From Bacteroidales bacterium (GTDB lineage Bacteria; Bacteroidota; Bacteroidia; Bacteroidales; P3), in contig JAGCUZ010000013.1 in NCBI GenBank assembly GCA_017962615.1, positions 39,277 through 103,276 of the forward strand: a DNA stretch of 64,000 bases. Reading direction: 5' to 3'. Positions 1 through 8,741 of this stretch are shown one piece after another; positions within the stretch are counted from its first letter, which is position 1; the number at the start of each line of letters is the position of its first letter. The translations under genes and the position numbers were made by a program. The notes under the pieces were generated by a model. That model had not been told where the DNA came from, did no database searches, and saw nothing but the letters and a program-made list of their open reading frames with translations.

Positions 1-913
1 GGTCGCTGTAGCACGTGGCTATGTCGCCGGGACGACGCGGCTGTATCTTGTACGGCACCTTCACGCCGGTGGCCTGCTCAAAGGCATTCACCACCTCGAG
101 TACCGAGTAGCCACGTCCCGTGCCGAGGTTGTACACCGCCAGTCCGCATTTGCGTTCTATGGCCTTCAGGGCGCACACATGGCCGCGTGCAAGGTCCACC
201 ACATGTATATAGTCGCGCACTCCCGTGCCATCGGGGGTGTCGTAGTCGTTGCCGAACACGCCCAATTCCTTGCGGCGGCCTATGGCCACCTGGGTGATAT
301 AGGGCATCAGGTTGTTGGGAATGCCGTTGGGGTTCTCCCCTATCCTGCCGCTGCGATGCGCCCCAATGGGGTTGAAATAGCGCAGCAGCACCACGTTCCA
401 CTCGGGGTCGGCCTTCTGCATGTCGCTCATTATCTCCTCCAGCATGCTCTTCGTCTGGCCGTAGGGATTGGTGCAATGGCCCTTGGGACATTCTTCGGTG
501 ATAGGCACCACGGCGGGGTCGCCGTACACCGTGGCAGACGACGAGAATATGATGTTCTTGCAGCCGTGCCACCTCATGCAGTCGAGCAGCGTCAGCGTGC
601 CGCCGATGTTGTTGTCATAGTATTCCCACGGCTTTGCCACCGACTCACCAACGGCCTTGAGGCCGGCGAAGTGGATGCAGGCGTCGAAATGCCCTTCTTT
701 CTCCAGCAGCGCGTCGACGGCTGCACGGTCGCGTATGTCGCACTCGTAGAACGGCACCGACTCCACGCCTGCCAGCTCAGCCACGCGTTCGAGCGACTTA
801 GGCGACGAGTTGCTCAGGTTGTCGAGCACCACGGGCTTATGGCCCGCGGCATACAGTTCCACCAAGGTGTGCGACCCGATGAATCCCGCGCCGCCTGTAA
901 CCAGTATCTTCAT
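1..913 (-). CDS. galE: UDP-glucose 4-epimerase, C-terminus cut by window edge
   Basis: Extended SDR epimerase that interconverts UDP-glucose and UDP-galactose in the cytoplasm, supplying galactose for surface glycans. Reading the minus strand from the ATG at 911-913 gives [20 protein letters not shown], the NAD-binding Gly-rich loop at the N-terminus, then SSSATVYG and, about 24 residues on, NPYGQTK, which carry the catalytic Ser and Tyr-X3-Lys of this family. About 304 codons are present; the usual length is near 340, so the last 30-40 residues lie left of the window. It is the last visible gene of a minus-strand run and starts 7 bp after the acetyltransferase gene ends. Its place behind a glycosyltransferase fits a role in glycan synthesis, but that is inference. 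Confidence 0.95.
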   Translation of the reverse strand, partial: MKILVTGGAGFIGSHTLVELYAAGHKPVVLDNLSNSSPKSLERVAELAGVESVPFYECDIRDRAAVDALLEKEGHFDACIHFAGLKAVGESVAKPWEYYDNNIGGTLTLLDCMRWHGCKNIIFSSSATVYGDPAVVPITEECPKGHCTNPYGQTKSMLEEIMSDMQKADPEWNVVLLRYFNPIGAHRSGRIGENPNGIPNNLMPYITQVAIGRRKELGVFGNDYDTPDGTGVRDYIHVVDLARGHVCALKAIERKCGLAVYNLGTGRGYSVLEVVNAFEQATGVKVPYKIQPRRPGDIATCYSD

Positions 914-919
914 GATTTA

Positions 920-1447
920 TTATGCTTTATAGTTGTAAACGGTCTTATAGAGGGTATCCCTCACCTCGGCGAAGTCGTCGTCGTCCAGTTCGTACTTCGA
1001 CATCAGCAGCATCGGCAGTGCCAGTGTGCCCGCCTTGTGGTACGACGGCTGCCAGTATTCCTGCGGGTTGGGATAGAAGCCCATGTCGGTGTAGAACTCC
1101 ATGCGACGGTCTGACGTGTCGTTGCCCGGCAGCTCTATCTCGAGCACCACCTGGTCGCTGTACTGCGTCAGGAACTCCAGGAACGCCGCGCGTCCTATGC
1201 CGCGGCCGCGGTAGTCCTCGTGGATGGCGAAATGCTCCACGTAGGTGTATTCGTCGAACGTCCAATAGGTCATTATGCCTATGGGTTCGTCGTCATCGAG
1301 CATGATGACGTCAAAATGAAAATTCTCTTGTGTTCTTTCTTCTACCTCCCCGAATGGAGGTCGTTCGTCTTCGGGAAAGGAACTCTCGAAGAGCTCTTTG
1401 GCAAAATGGGTCTCGTGTGATTCACCCAAAGGTACAAATTGTATCAT
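920..1447 (-). CDS. GNAT family N-acetyltransferase
   Basis: A 175-residue acetyl-CoA-dependent N-acetyltransferase of unknown substrate. The acetyl-CoA pyrophosphate-binding loop is visible as RGRGIG at residues 80-85, preceded by the strand EHFAIHEDY, and the fold's later strand follows as VVLEIELPG. A compact FYTDMGFYPNPQEYWQPSYH segment matches the usual end of small GNAT enzymes. The N-terminal half is very acidic. It lies between the outer-membrane protein gene (18 bp) and galE (6 bp) and is almost certainly co-transcribed with them. The family is assigned from the motif; substrate cannot be told from sequence. Confidence 0.85.
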   Translation of the reverse strand: MIQFVPLGESHETHFAKELFESSFPEDERPPFGEVEERTQENFHFDVIMLDDDEPIGIMTYWTFDEYTYVEHFAIHEDYRGRGIGRAAFLEFLTQYSDQVVLEIELPGNDTSDRRMEFYTDMGFYPNPQEYWQPSYHKAGTLALPMLLMSKYELDDDDFAEVRDTLYKTVYNYKA

Positions 1448-1465
1448 TACTTGCTTTATCTATTG

Positions 1466-2362
1466 TTATTCTTGTTTATCCAAAAAACTGAAGTCGCCTA
1501 TGTCGAACCGCAGTGCCAGCTGCGGCTGCAGGCCGTAGGATTCGTAGCCGTTCAGGGCTATCTTGGTGTAATGCACGGTGCAGCCGAGGCTCAGGGCCGA
1601 CGTCTCCGTAACCTGGCAGCGCCATTCCAGTCCGGCAAAGGCTCCCAAGCCCAAGCCGCCCTGGTTTATGTATTCGTAGGCGGTGCTGCCCACGAAAGGC
1701 TGCCCGCCGTTCCAGATATCGCGTATGTCGTAGGTGTCGCCGGCAATCTCCATGTCGTTGCGCTCCACCTTGCAGTTGTTCACATTCAGCCCCACGTTGG
1801 CCGAGTACGAACTCACCCCTTTCTGCGCCAGCCTGCAGCACAGCCCGAGGTCCATGTTGATGCGCTTCTCAACGCCGCTGATGCCGCACTGCACATAGCG
1901 GCGTTCATTGCTCAACGTGCCGGTGTTGTTGTTGGCGTTGAGGTTGAAGGCACCCACGGCGGTGAGCTTGGCGTAGTCGAAACGTGCCAGCCAGCCCATG
2001 CCGTTGGTCCAGTCGTAGCGCAGTCCTACGCCCAGCAGCACGCTGAGCCGGTAGTGCATGTTGCCGTATTCGTCAACCTGCAGCAGCTCGTACGACGACA
2101 CCGCGTCGCTTATCAGTCCCTGCTCGGTAAGCCTGTTCCATATCGTCGGCCCGTACTGCTCGCTGTTGAGTATGCGCACCACAGTGTTCTCGTTCTGCGG
2201 CGAGCCGTTGTAGAAGTTGGCATGACGGTCGTCGGGCCTCAGCACACCCACGCCAACCGTGACCTTCAGTCCCTCGGGCTGCGCCGTGGCGCGGCCTGCG
2301 ATGCCCAATAGCATCACCACTGCTGCAAGCACTGCGGTTATATGGCGTGATATACGTTGCAT
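1466..2362 (-). CDS. secreted protein, probable outer-membrane beta-barrel
   Basis: A 298-residue protein with a clear signal peptide (basic MQRISRH start, hydrophobic stretch to residue 27, cleavage after ATA-Q). The mature part alternates polar and aromatic residues typical of outer-membrane strands, with repeated short strands such as LGVGLRYDWTNGMGWLARFD and ending in LRFDIGDFSFLDKQE. I do not recognise a named family. It sits 15 bp downstream of the ECF sigma factor gene, so the sigma factor may control an envelope function in which this protein takes part. Confidence 0.7.
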   Translation of the reverse strand: MQRISRHITAVLAAVVMLLGIAGRATAQPEGLKVTVGVGVLRPDDRHANFYNGSPQNENTVVRILNSEQYGPTIWNRLTEQGLISDAVSSYELLQVDEYGNMHYRLSVLLGVGLRYDWTNGMGWLARFDYAKLTAVGAFNLNANNNTGTLSNERRYVQCGISGVEKRINMDLGLCCRLAQKGVSSYSANVGLNVNNCKVERNDMEIAGDTYDIRDIWNGGQPFVGSTAYEYINQGGLGLGAFAGLEWRCQVTETSALSLGCTVHYTKIALNGYESYGLQPQLALRFDIGDFSFLDKQE

Positions 2363-2377
2363 CCGTGCTTGCGGGCT

Positions 2378-2992
2378 TTACAGGTTTTTCTTGTGCGGCA
2401 GCAGCACCTGCGTCAGCAGGCTGCGTGCCCTGAACAGTCGCGCCTTCACGGTGCCCTCGGGCAGATTGGTGCGCTCCATTATTTCCTCTATCGACAGTTC
2501 CTCGAAATAGCGCATCTGCACCAGGTCGCGGTACTGCGGCTTCAGTTGCGACACCAGCTCGCGCAGTATCTTCTGCCGCTGGGTCTTTATGAACTGCTCC
2601 TCGGGCGTGTCGGCGCTCGATGGGAACGCCGGCATCACCAGCTCGTCGTTGTCGTTGCGCGTGCACATGTCGCTTATCGACACCGTCTCTATCTGTTTGT
2701 GCCGCACGTGATCCATGTAGTTGTTCCACGCCACGGTGTATATCCACGTGCTGAAGGCATGCTGCTTGCTGTACAGGTGCAGCGAGCTCAGCGCCTTGCC
2801 CAACGCCTCGATGGTGAGGTCTTCGGCCTCCTCCACGTTGCGCGTCAGCTTCAGCATCGTTACGTATATAGGACCCTGGTAAGCCTTCATCAAATCGCTG
2901 TACGCCTGCTGGTTCCCCTTGTCGCGGGCTTCGTGCACCAAGCGGTGGTCGCGCTGCAGGCGTTCGTTCGATGATTTAAACGGCGTTTCCAT
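2378..2992 (-). CDS. RNA polymerase sigma factor, ECF type
   Basis: A 204-residue extracytoplasmic-function sigma factor. Region 2 is visible around residues 30-95 (Y-X4-A-Y linker, EEAEDLTIEALGKALSSL, then FSTWIYTVAWNNYMDHVR, the -10 recognition helix), and region 4 around 140-195 (LKPQYRDLVQMRYFEELSIEEIMERT, followed by the helix LPEGTVKARLFRAR). There is a linker with acidic residues between them. No anti-sigma gene follows; the next gene encodes the predicted outer-membrane protein, so regulation may rely on something else. It lies 6 bp after the glycosyltransferase gene. Confidence 0.92.
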   Translation of the reverse strand: METPFKSSNERLQRDHRLVHEARDKGNQQAYSDLMKAYQGPIYVTMLKLTRNVEEAEDLTIEALGKALSSLHLYSKQHAFSTWIYTVAWNNYMDHVRHKQIETVSISDMCTRNDNDELVMPAFPSSADTPEEQFIKTQRQKILRELVSQLKPQYRDLVQMRYFEELSIEEIMERTNLPEGTVKARLFRARSLLTQVLLPHKKNL

Positions 2993-2998
2993 TGACTT

Positions 2999-4159
2999 CT
3001 ATCTATGATGTTTTCCCCTCTTTAACGTGGAAATAAACATTATAGTATCCGCCACTAAAAAATAAAGTTCAAGCAATGGTGCAAACGGGTACACTTTCTT
3101 CACCTCGAACCGCTTGCACAGCTTAGCGTAACACACTATCTGCCAAGCACATTTCACCACCACAGCGCCCACTGCCACAGGCCACAGCGCCGGCATGTGC
3201 ACCACCGCCGCAACCAGCGCCGCCACAAACAGGCACAGCGCCGCGGGCGGCACCATCCTGCCCAGCAGCTGCCCCAGGGGGTAGTACTTCTTGGTGGCGA
3301 AACGGTGGCGGCGGCTGTTCTGCCACTGCCTCATCGAGGCGTACGGCTCCACCTCCGTCCAGGCGTCGCGCTCCACGTTCACCACGGTGTTGCTCCGCGT
3401 GGCGTTGGCGTTGACAAAAAGGTCGTCGGCACCGTCGGGCACCGAGTAGTGCTTGATGAAAGCACCCTTGTCGAAGAAGAAGCCGCGCCGGTAGCTCAGG
3501 TTGCGCCCGTTGCCCGTGTAAGGCCGTCCGGCCAGGGCGGCGCTTATGTAATGCGCCGTGTGCGTCACGTTGTCGTACTGCGCCAGTATGTTCAGCAGGC
3601 CTGTGCCGGCCTTGATGCCGGTGTAGCCCAGCACCATCTGTGTGCTGGGGTGGTACGAGGCCGCCATCTCGCGCACCCAGTTGAAGCTCGCCGGACGGCA
3701 GTCGGGGTCGGTAAGCAGTATAATGCCGTCCTTGGCCGACTGTATGCCTATCGACAGCGGATATTTCTTGCCGCGGAACGAGTTGATATCCTCGCGGAAC
3801 TCCACGGGTTTCAGGTTGTTGTAGTTCTCGCCGCACACGCGCAGCACGAACTTCGTGTCGTCCTCCGATGTGTAGTCAACCACCACCACCTCCAGGTCGG
3901 GGTAGTCCTGCTCAAGCAGGTACACCAGGTTGTCTTTCAGGTACGCCGCCTCGTTGTGCGACGTCAGTACCACCGACACGTGGCCGCTGCCGCCGGCCTC
4001 GGCCACAGGCTGCGGACGCAGCCTCGGGTGCCACCTCTTGAACACGCCGCAGCGCAGGCACACCAGCCCGTAATACAGCGCCAGCGCAACGAAGCCCACG
4101 CCCGCCAGTGCCAACAAAATTATTGTGTAGTAATCGTTTACAAGTGCTGAAAAAGTCAT
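2999..4159 (-). CDS. membrane glycosyltransferase, family 2
   Basis: A 386-residue GT-A fold glycosyltransferase anchored in the inner membrane. One N-terminal membrane segment (about 10-34) is followed by the catalytic domain: VSVVLTSHNEAAYL, EVVVVDYTSEDDT (nucleotide binding), LLTDPDCRP (the DxD metal site) and a QWQNSRRHR segment resembling the Q/RxxRW acceptor motif. Two to three further membrane segments occupy about 300-385. Such proteins transfer sugars from nucleotide donors to lipid-linked or polymer acceptors. It is the first gene of the galE run, with a promoter-like -7 element at 4182-4189. The specific sugar is unknown. Confidence 0.88.
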   Translation of the reverse strand: MTFSALVNDYYTIILLALAGVGFVALALYYGLVCLRCGVFKRWHPRLRPQPVAEAGGSGHVSVVLTSHNEAAYLKDNLVYLLEQDYPDLEVVVVDYTSEDDTKFVLRVCGENYNNLKPVEFREDINSFRGKKYPLSIGIQSAKDGIILLTDPDCRPASFNWVREMAASYHPSTQMVLGYTGIKAGTGLLNILAQYDNVTHTAHYISAALAGRPYTGNGRNLSYRRGFFFDKGAFIKHYSVPDGADDLFVNANATRSNTVVNVERDAWTEVEPYASMRQWQNSRRHRFATKKYYPLGQLLGRMVPPAALCLFVAALVAAVVHMPALWPVAVGAVVVKCAWQIVCYAKLCKRFEVKKVYPFAPLLELYFLVADTIMFISTLKRGKHHR

Positions 4160-4181
4160 TGTTACACTATTTTTGCCGATG

Positions 4182-4189
4182 CAAAAGTA
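4182..4189 (-). promoter_or_regulatory. Bacteroidota -7 promoter element
   Basis: On the minus strand this reads TACTTTTG, matching the TAnnTTTG -7 consensus of Bacteroidales housekeeping promoters. It is 23 bp upstream of the glycosyltransferase start and would drive the five-gene minus-strand run ending in galE. Confidence 0.5.
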
Positions 4190-4359
4190 GTCAATAATTT
4201 TATTCTGTCAGCACCTATATTCCAATGCCGGAGGCAATTTTATCAACCTTTTGTGAATAACTGCCGTATAATAATTCCGCCGCACATCCGTTTATATAAC
4301 TGCGAAAGCGATAATAGCGGCAGCCGAAAACCCTGTCGCCCAACAAGCAACAACGACCC

Positions 4360-5490
4360 ATGACCTTCGACATCATCGCATCCGACCCCCGCAGCGCCGC
4401 ACGCGCCGGCACCATCCACACCGACCACGGCGACATCCCCACCCCCATCTTCATGCCCGTGGGCACCGCAGGCACCGTCAAAGCCGTCCATCAGCGCGAG
4501 CTGCGCAACGACATCGACGCCAAGATAATCCTCGGCAACACCTACCACCTCTACCTCCGTCCAGGCATGGACGTGCTGCGCGCCGCCGGCGGCCTCCACG
4601 GTTTCAACGGCTGGGAACGCCCCCTGCTCACCGACAGCGGCGGCTTCCAGGTCTTCTCCCTCGCCGACAGCCGCAAGATTAAGGAAGAAGGCTGCACCTT
4701 CCGCTCCCACATCGACGGCAGCAAGCACCTCTTCACCCCCGAAGGCGTCATGGACATACAGCGCGTCATCGGAGCCGACATCATCATGGCCTTCGACGAG
4801 TGCGCCCCCGGCAACGCCGACCACCGCTACGCCAAGCAGTCCATGGAGCTCACCCACCGCTGGCTCGACCGCTGCCTCGCGCGCTTCAACGCCACCCAGC
4901 CACTCTACGGCTACTCCCAAAGCCTCTTCCCCATCGTGCAGGGCTGCAAATACCGCGACCTCCGGCAGCAGTCGGCCGAGTACATAGCCGCCAAAGGCGC
5001 CGACGGCAACGCCATCGGAGGCCTCGCCGTGGGCGAACCTGTCGAGACCATGTACGAGATGATCGAGGTGGTCAACGCCATACTCCCCGCCGACCGTCCC
5101 CGCTACCTCATGGGCGTGGGCACACCCGCCAACATCCTCGAAGCCATAGAACGCGGCGTCGACATGTTCGACTGCGTCATGCCCACACGCAACGGCCGCA
5201 ACGGACTCCTCTTCACCGCCAACGGCACCATCAACATCAAGAACAAGAAGTGGGAAGACCGCTTCGAGCCCATCGACCCCCAGAGCAGCGCCGAGAGCGA
5301 CCGCGTCTACACCCTCGCCTACCTCCACCACCTCATACGCGCCGAAGAGCTGCTCGGCCTGCAGATATGCTCCATCCACAACCTCGCCTTCTACCTCTGG
5401 CTCGTGCGCACCGCACGCCAGCACATCATCGACGGCGACTACACCACCTGGAAAGCCTCCATCCTCCCCAACCTCTCCCGCCGCATATAG
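4360..5490 (+). CDS. tgt: queuine tRNA-ribosyltransferase
   Basis: Exchanges guanine 34 of GUN anticodon tRNAs for the queuosine precursor preQ1 (or queuine). The 376 residues match family length. Visible motifs are TPIFMPVGT near the start, the catalytic DSGGFQ segment, FPIVQGC, GGLAVGEP and FDCVMPTRNGR, containing both active-site aspartates and the tRNA-binding loop. The C-terminal zinc site is unusual: where the family normally has Cys-X-Cys-X2-Cys before the YLHHL helix, this protein has SSAESD, so all three cysteine ligands are gone while the later IHN histidine is kept. From memory other Bacteroidota homologues share this loss, so I do not treat it as inactivation. Divergent from the upstream glycosyltransferase run. 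Confidence 0.96.
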   Translation: MTFDIIASDPRSAARAGTIHTDHGDIPTPIFMPVGTAGTVKAVHQRELRNDIDAKIILGNTYHLYLRPGMDVLRAAGGLHGFNGWERPLLTDSGGFQVFSLADSRKIKEEGCTFRSHIDGSKHLFTPEGVMDIQRVIGADIIMAFDECAPGNADHRYAKQSMELTHRWLDRCLARFNATQPLYGYSQSLFPIVQGCKYRDLRQQSAEYIAAKGADGNAIGGLAVGEPVETMYEMIEVVNAILPADRPRYLMGVGTPANILEAIERGVDMFDCVMPTRNGRNGLLFTANGTINIKNKKWEDRFEPIDPQSSAESDRVYTLAYLHHLIRAEELLGLQICSIHNLAFYLWLVRTARQHIIDGDYTTWKASILPNLSRRI

Positions 5491-5541
5491 TTCATGTACG
5501 ACTTCTTCACCGGCGCCCTCGGCGTAACAATAGCGTTCTAA
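5491..5541 (+). pseudogene. C-terminal remnant of a barrel-lipoprotein gene
   Basis: Directly after the tgt stop codon an open frame reads FMYDFFTGALGVTIAF then stop. It matches the last residues of the barrel lipoprotein encoded at 9815-10597 (FMYDWFTASAGITIAL then stop) at 10 of 16 positions, with the stop in the same place. No start or upstream part of such a gene is present, so this appears to be the surviving tail of a deleted paralogue whose front was replaced by tgt, or by recombination at the tgt end. The match is short, so chance is not excluded. Confidence 0.45.
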
Positions 5542-5548
5542 GTAATGT

Positions 5549-5580
5549 CCACAAAAGCGGCCCCTAATCCGCCGCTTTGT
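5549..5580. terminator. hairpin after tgt
   Basis: The arms CACAAAAGCGGC and GCCGCTTTGTG pair with one bulged A around a 9-nt loop. There is no strong T-run on either side. It lies just downstream of tgt and may end that transcript or act together with the next hairpin. Confidence 0.4.
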
Positions 5581-5593
5581 GAACAGTGTTCAT

Positions 5594-5640
5594 ACAGAAA
5601 AAAAGAATCTGGCTGCCGGGCTTTGCCCGAACAGCCAGAT
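5594..5640 (-). terminator. intrinsic terminator of the large lipoprotein gene
   Basis: Arms ATCTGGCTG (5607-5615) and CAGCCAGAT (5632-5640) pair perfectly, with an inner CGGGC/GCCCG stem, and on the minus strand the hairpin is followed by a T-rich run (A-run at 5597-5604 on plus). It sits 46 bp past the end of the lipoprotein gene at 5686. Confidence 0.75.
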
Positions 5641-5685
5641 AATCATGTTGAATGTCTTTCGATTGCGCTCTTGCGTGCGCAATCG

Positions 5686-7686
5686 TTAATCATGGACAAG
5701 CCGGACGGAGAAGCCGTAGCACCGGTAGTTGCTTTGCGAGTACATATCACGCGAATGGAAGTAGAGTCCCCATGCAGCCTCCGAGCCACCAGTATTGGCA
5801 TTGTGCTTAGACGACCAATAGAAGCCGCTGGACCCCACGAGGAAAATCCCATCACAATTGCGGTCGCCCGCAGCGGGCAGAAAGACAGCACCTGCTGCTT
5901 CCATGGCAACCCAACCATTAGCAGTGTACACATTGGCAGACCAACCAGTGGTAGCCTTGGGAGCAAATGCTCCACTGCCGTTGTTCTTCATCGGGTCGGT
6001 GAAACTGTCGGGCAGCAATATCAATCCATTTACACCAGCCACCGTTGCATAGCCAACCTTCGCTGCAGCATTCGCACGAGAGTTACGCAAATAATCCCAC
6101 TCATTTTTTGTCAATGTCCGCCACAGACCGGCAACATTGCCACCATTTGAGATGGAATTATACACGCCCCAGTCGGCTCTGGCGTAGCTGCCTGTCAATC
6201 CGTTGTTCGACGAACCACCAGGATAGTAATCCGAATTAGTACAACTCGTCGACCAAGGCTGGTAGCAATTTGCGCCGCTATTCCAGCCACTGGTGCCCCA
6301 CGCAAACTGGTCTATCCAGCCGCTGTAGGTGGACGAAATATTGGAGTTGGCATTGCCAATATAGTCGTACTGGTTGTTTGCAAAACGCCACGTTCGTGTA
6401 GATGCCTGATACTGCAGGTTGCCCTTCGAGAAATGAACTTTTTTACTGCTGGACACAGAAAACTCGCCAGGGAGAGCGCCCTCGGGAAGCTCCGTGTTTC
6501 CACCATTTCCACCATTATCACCGCCGCCATTATTACCGCCATTGCCGCTACTGCTTCCACCATTACTACTTGGATTTAGGAGTGTATGGACAAAGCTCTT
6601 GCCTGCATCTTGCATTTTGCTGAAATCATTTCCCAATGAGGTTGTACAGTCAAGCACAAGCACTATCAACGCACTGCTTTTGTCCTCGGTTATGCTACTC
6701 GAACTTGCCGGGTCAAACTCCGACTCCTTGTCCCAGTTGCCGTTGCTTGTCTTTTTCCACAACATTATCTTATTGATATCCGACTGCGACACAGGTGCGC
6801 CATTGGTGTATGTTAGATTCTCAAACGAGAAATGATAATAAGCACCCTGCGATGATGACGACTCTATCGTTGTGGGTCCTTGATTAAACCCTTTGTATGT
6901 CACGCTCTCAAGTTTCCTACTACTGCCGGAACGCCTATATGTTGCCTCAATATATTTTGATGAATTGGTTGCCGTACTTGCATTGTCGAACGTGAAACGC
7001 AAAAGTTGTCCATCGTCATAACCGCCAGGCACATTCACGCCCAAGTTCACTGCCGTCGAAACTGAATAGAGGCTTGCAGCAATGTCGGAGAAACGCTGCA
7101 AAGCTTCACTCATGCTTGACACCTGAAAGACATTGTTATCATTGCTGGCCAGTTTCTTCAGTGTCTCAACAAACTGGGCTTGGTCGGTAACATCGCTGCC
7201 CTTCAGTCCAATGGTATAGGCTGAGACATTCAGGTCGTGGATTTTTTCATTCACGATCTTGTTGTGCAAAGCCTCTCTATAGGCTGATGTACTGCCATAG
7301 TTCTCGGGGTCGTACTCGCTGCTGGATATAGAGACATTGTCAAGTCCGTCGGTGAATGTAACCAAAGCCACGTTTTTCAATTTGGGAGGCTTCTGATAGT
7401 CTTTCAGCTTCTTTAGCGCGGTGTAGTCGGCATAGTAAAGACCTGTACCATTGCCTTTTGTCAGCCCCGATATAAAATCGGTAAATTGCGATTCCGTTGA
7501 GTTGTTCAGCAAACTAATGTCTTTGACATATAGATTGCTGTTGAACCCGATAATTCCCAAATAAATGCCTTCCGTTTTAGGGGTATTGTCTGGTTCTTCC
7601 TCCTGTTCCTCTTTCTGGCAACCAGTGGCAAACATTAATGCCGAACCCATTAGCATGGTCCAAAAGATTCTTGCTATTTTACTCAT
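5686..7686 (-). CDS. surface lipoprotein with vWA-like and FISUMP-like domains
   Basis: A 666-residue lipoprotein: signal peptide with lipobox FATGC (Cys at about residue 23), then an acidic spacer EEQEEEPDN. Residues about 40-200 look like a von Willebrand A-type fold (LGIIGFNSN, VALVTFTDGLDNVSIS with the DG metal-site region), and ALIVLVLDCTTSLGNDF near 345 begins what may be its displaced first strand. A Gly/Asn/Ser-rich linker at about 372-404 leads to a C-terminal domain beginning LPGEFSVSSSKKVHFSKGNL and containing WRTLTKNEWDYL and FYWSSKHN, the hallmark of FISUMP-type domains common in Prevotella and Fibrobacter surface proteins. The role is probably cell-surface binding or adhesion, by inference. 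Transcribed alone and followed by a terminator. Confidence 0.8.
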   Translation of the reverse strand: MSKIARIFWTMLMGSALMFATGCQKEEQEEEPDNTPKTEGIYLGIIGFNSNLYVKDISLLNNSTESQFTDFISGLTKGNGTGLYYADYTALKKLKDYQKPPKLKNVALVTFTDGLDNVSISSSEYDPENYGSTSAYREALHNKIVNEKIHDLNVSAYTIGLKGSDVTDQAQFVETLKKLASNDNNVFQVSSMSEALQRFSDIAASLYSVSTAVNLGVNVPGGYDDGQLLRFTFDNASTATNSSKYIEATYRRSGSSRKLESVTYKGFNQGPTTIESSSSQGAYYHFSFENLTYTNGAPVSQSDINKIMLWKKTSNGNWDKESEFDPASSSSITEDKSSALIVLVLDCTTSLGNDFSKMQDAGKSFVHTLLNPSSNGGSSSGNGGNNGGGDNGGNGGNTELPEGALPGEFSVSSSKKVHFSKGNLQYQASTRTWRFANNQYDYIGNANSNISSTYSGWIDQFAWGTSGWNSGANCYQPWSTSCTNSDYYPGGSSNNGLTGSYARADWGVYNSISNGGNVAGLWRTLTKNEWDYLRNSRANAAAKVGYATVAGVNGLILLPDSFTDPMKNNGSGAFAPKATTGWSANVYTANGWVAMEAAGAVFLPAAGDRNCDGIFLVGSSGFYWSSKHNANTGGSEAAWGLYFHSRDMYSQSNYRCYGFSVRLVHD

Positions 7687-7778
7687 AACATACCACCCTG
7701 TATACGTGTCGGGTACAACTTGTTATATGGCGCCGACTCCCGGAAGCGTCAATGATTTGCTTATACGGAAAGGCACAT

Positions 7779-7815
7779 AAAAAAGCGCGGGAATCTGCTA
7801 CTTTGCTTATCCCGC
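7779..7815 (-). terminator. possible intrinsic terminator
   Basis: GCGGGA (7787-7792) pairs with TCCCGC (7810-7815); on the minus strand the hairpin is followed by six T. The nearest minus-strand gene ends at 8742, over 900 bp away, so it may end an unannotated RNA or a long 3' tail. Confidence 0.35.
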
Positions 7816-8243
7816 TGTTCTAGGCCTTCGCATTGCCACTACTTCAGAATAAGCAATGCCGAAGCCCACGCGTGAGGATATAGTACGATTACTATACTCC
7901 ATACATGGACGTTGGACATTGCGCTATTGCGGAAGTAGGTTCGGAAGTTGCGAAGTTCAGAACAGCCGCAGATAAACGCCGTTACAACGTCTTTTTTTAT
8001 ATGTCCTGTCGCCCCTCCCGCCGCCTTGGCAGGACACTTTCCCCTGCTTCGGCTATGGTCAGAAACGACGCTGCAAAATTACAACATTTTTCTGACATAG
8101 CAAGAAAAAAGTTTCATTACAATGTTTTTTATGTCACGTACCTTTTGTGGCGCCGTAGGTGCCAGACAATGGTTGTCAGCATAGCTGACGGCACACCAGC
8201 CAGCCATTTCAATGGCTGGAACGACGACATGGTTGTATTATCA

Positions 8244-8313
8244 GCGTGCCTTTAGGTACGCGACAAGATACAGCCGACAGACATGAATATATGTCGCGTA
8301 CCTAACGGCACGC
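8244..8313. repeat. long palindrome, 22-bp arms
   Basis: The arm at 8244-8265 (starting GCGTGCCTTTAGGTACGC) is the reverse complement of 8292-8313 at 21 of 22 positions, with a 26-nt loop. Related GTCACGTACC sequence occurs at about 8131. It resembles REP-type or transposon-end hairpins and has no T-run to act as a terminator. Confidence 0.75.
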
Positions 8314-8415
8314 ATGTGTTTTGTTATCCATTTACCAGACAATGAATTGGCTGGCTATCTTTGTCATGCCCCGTCGGGGCATATTTTCACGCTATTGGTC
8401 GTGCGGAGCCAGCAG

Positions 8416-8514
8416 GCGTGCAGGATGCACGCGCTCTAAATAACCCCTGACAAGCGAAGCACAGTCTGGGGGTCGGCGACGTCTCCCTCTATCTGCGTGC
8501 CAGCGGCACGCGCC
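8416..8514. repeat. 99-bp dispersed repeat, copy A
   Basis: Begins with the hairpin GCGTGC-aggat-GCACGC and ends with the hairpin GCGTGC-cagcg-GCACGC; between them is a third stem, AACCCC pairing with GGGGGT. Copy B at 61898-61996 has the same length, the same two boundary hairpins and loops, and a similar central stem. Two palindromes flanking a short insert is the layout of REP doublets mobilised by RAYT-type enzymes; no such enzyme is in the window. Confidence 0.7.
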
Positions 8515-8567
8515 CTCGAAGAGTCATCCAAAAGTTCCAGGCAAAAAAACAGCCTTCCAAAAATTAT

Positions 8568-8692
8568 TTGCAAGTATACTTTATAATATTTTCGATTTTT
8601 CGTAAAGTATACTTCATAATATTTCCGAGTTTTCACAATGTATACTTTATAATATTTCCGAGTTTTTGCAAAGTATACTTTATAATATTTCG
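8568..8692. repeat. tandem repeat, four copies of 32-34 bp
   Basis: Four copies of the core GTATACTTTATAATATTT start at 8574, 8608, 8640 and 8673, separated by CGA/TTTT-rich spacers. Period and position resemble the exact 32-bp repeat upstream of the ATPase gene at 63623-63762, though the unit sequence differs. Confidence 0.85.
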
Positions 8693-8741
8693 ACCACAGA
8701 TTTATCAGACACTACGGATTTACTGACAATCAAACACATTC

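Larger units (their letters stand above)
7687..8741. other. gene-free stretch rich in palindromes and repeats
   Basis: About 1,050 bp with no credible gene; short open frames here have no family-like sequence. It holds a possible terminator (7779-7815), a 22-bp-arm palindrome (8244-8313), a 99-bp dispersed repeat (8416-8514) and four copies of a 32-34 bp tandem repeat (8568-8692). Runs such as CATGCCCCGTCGGGGCAT near 8370 are further small palindromes. The mix is typical of accumulated REP-like and insertion-sequence debris, or of a non-coding RNA region; the sequence alone does not decide. Confidence 0.6.

Noticed and set aside
4243-5424. 393-residue open frame on the minus strand across tgt
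   Set aside because: It is a low-complexity Val/Gly/Ala/Asp shadow of a high-GC gene with a certain product; no signal or motif.
8003-8035. GTCCTG/CAGGAC hairpin as a terminator
   Set aside because: Loop is long (21 nt), stem short, and no T-run follows on either strand.
8436-8636. Small minus-strand protein with KYYKVYF repeats
   Set aside because: It is just the translation of the 32-34 bp tandem repeat, with no leader or partner gene.
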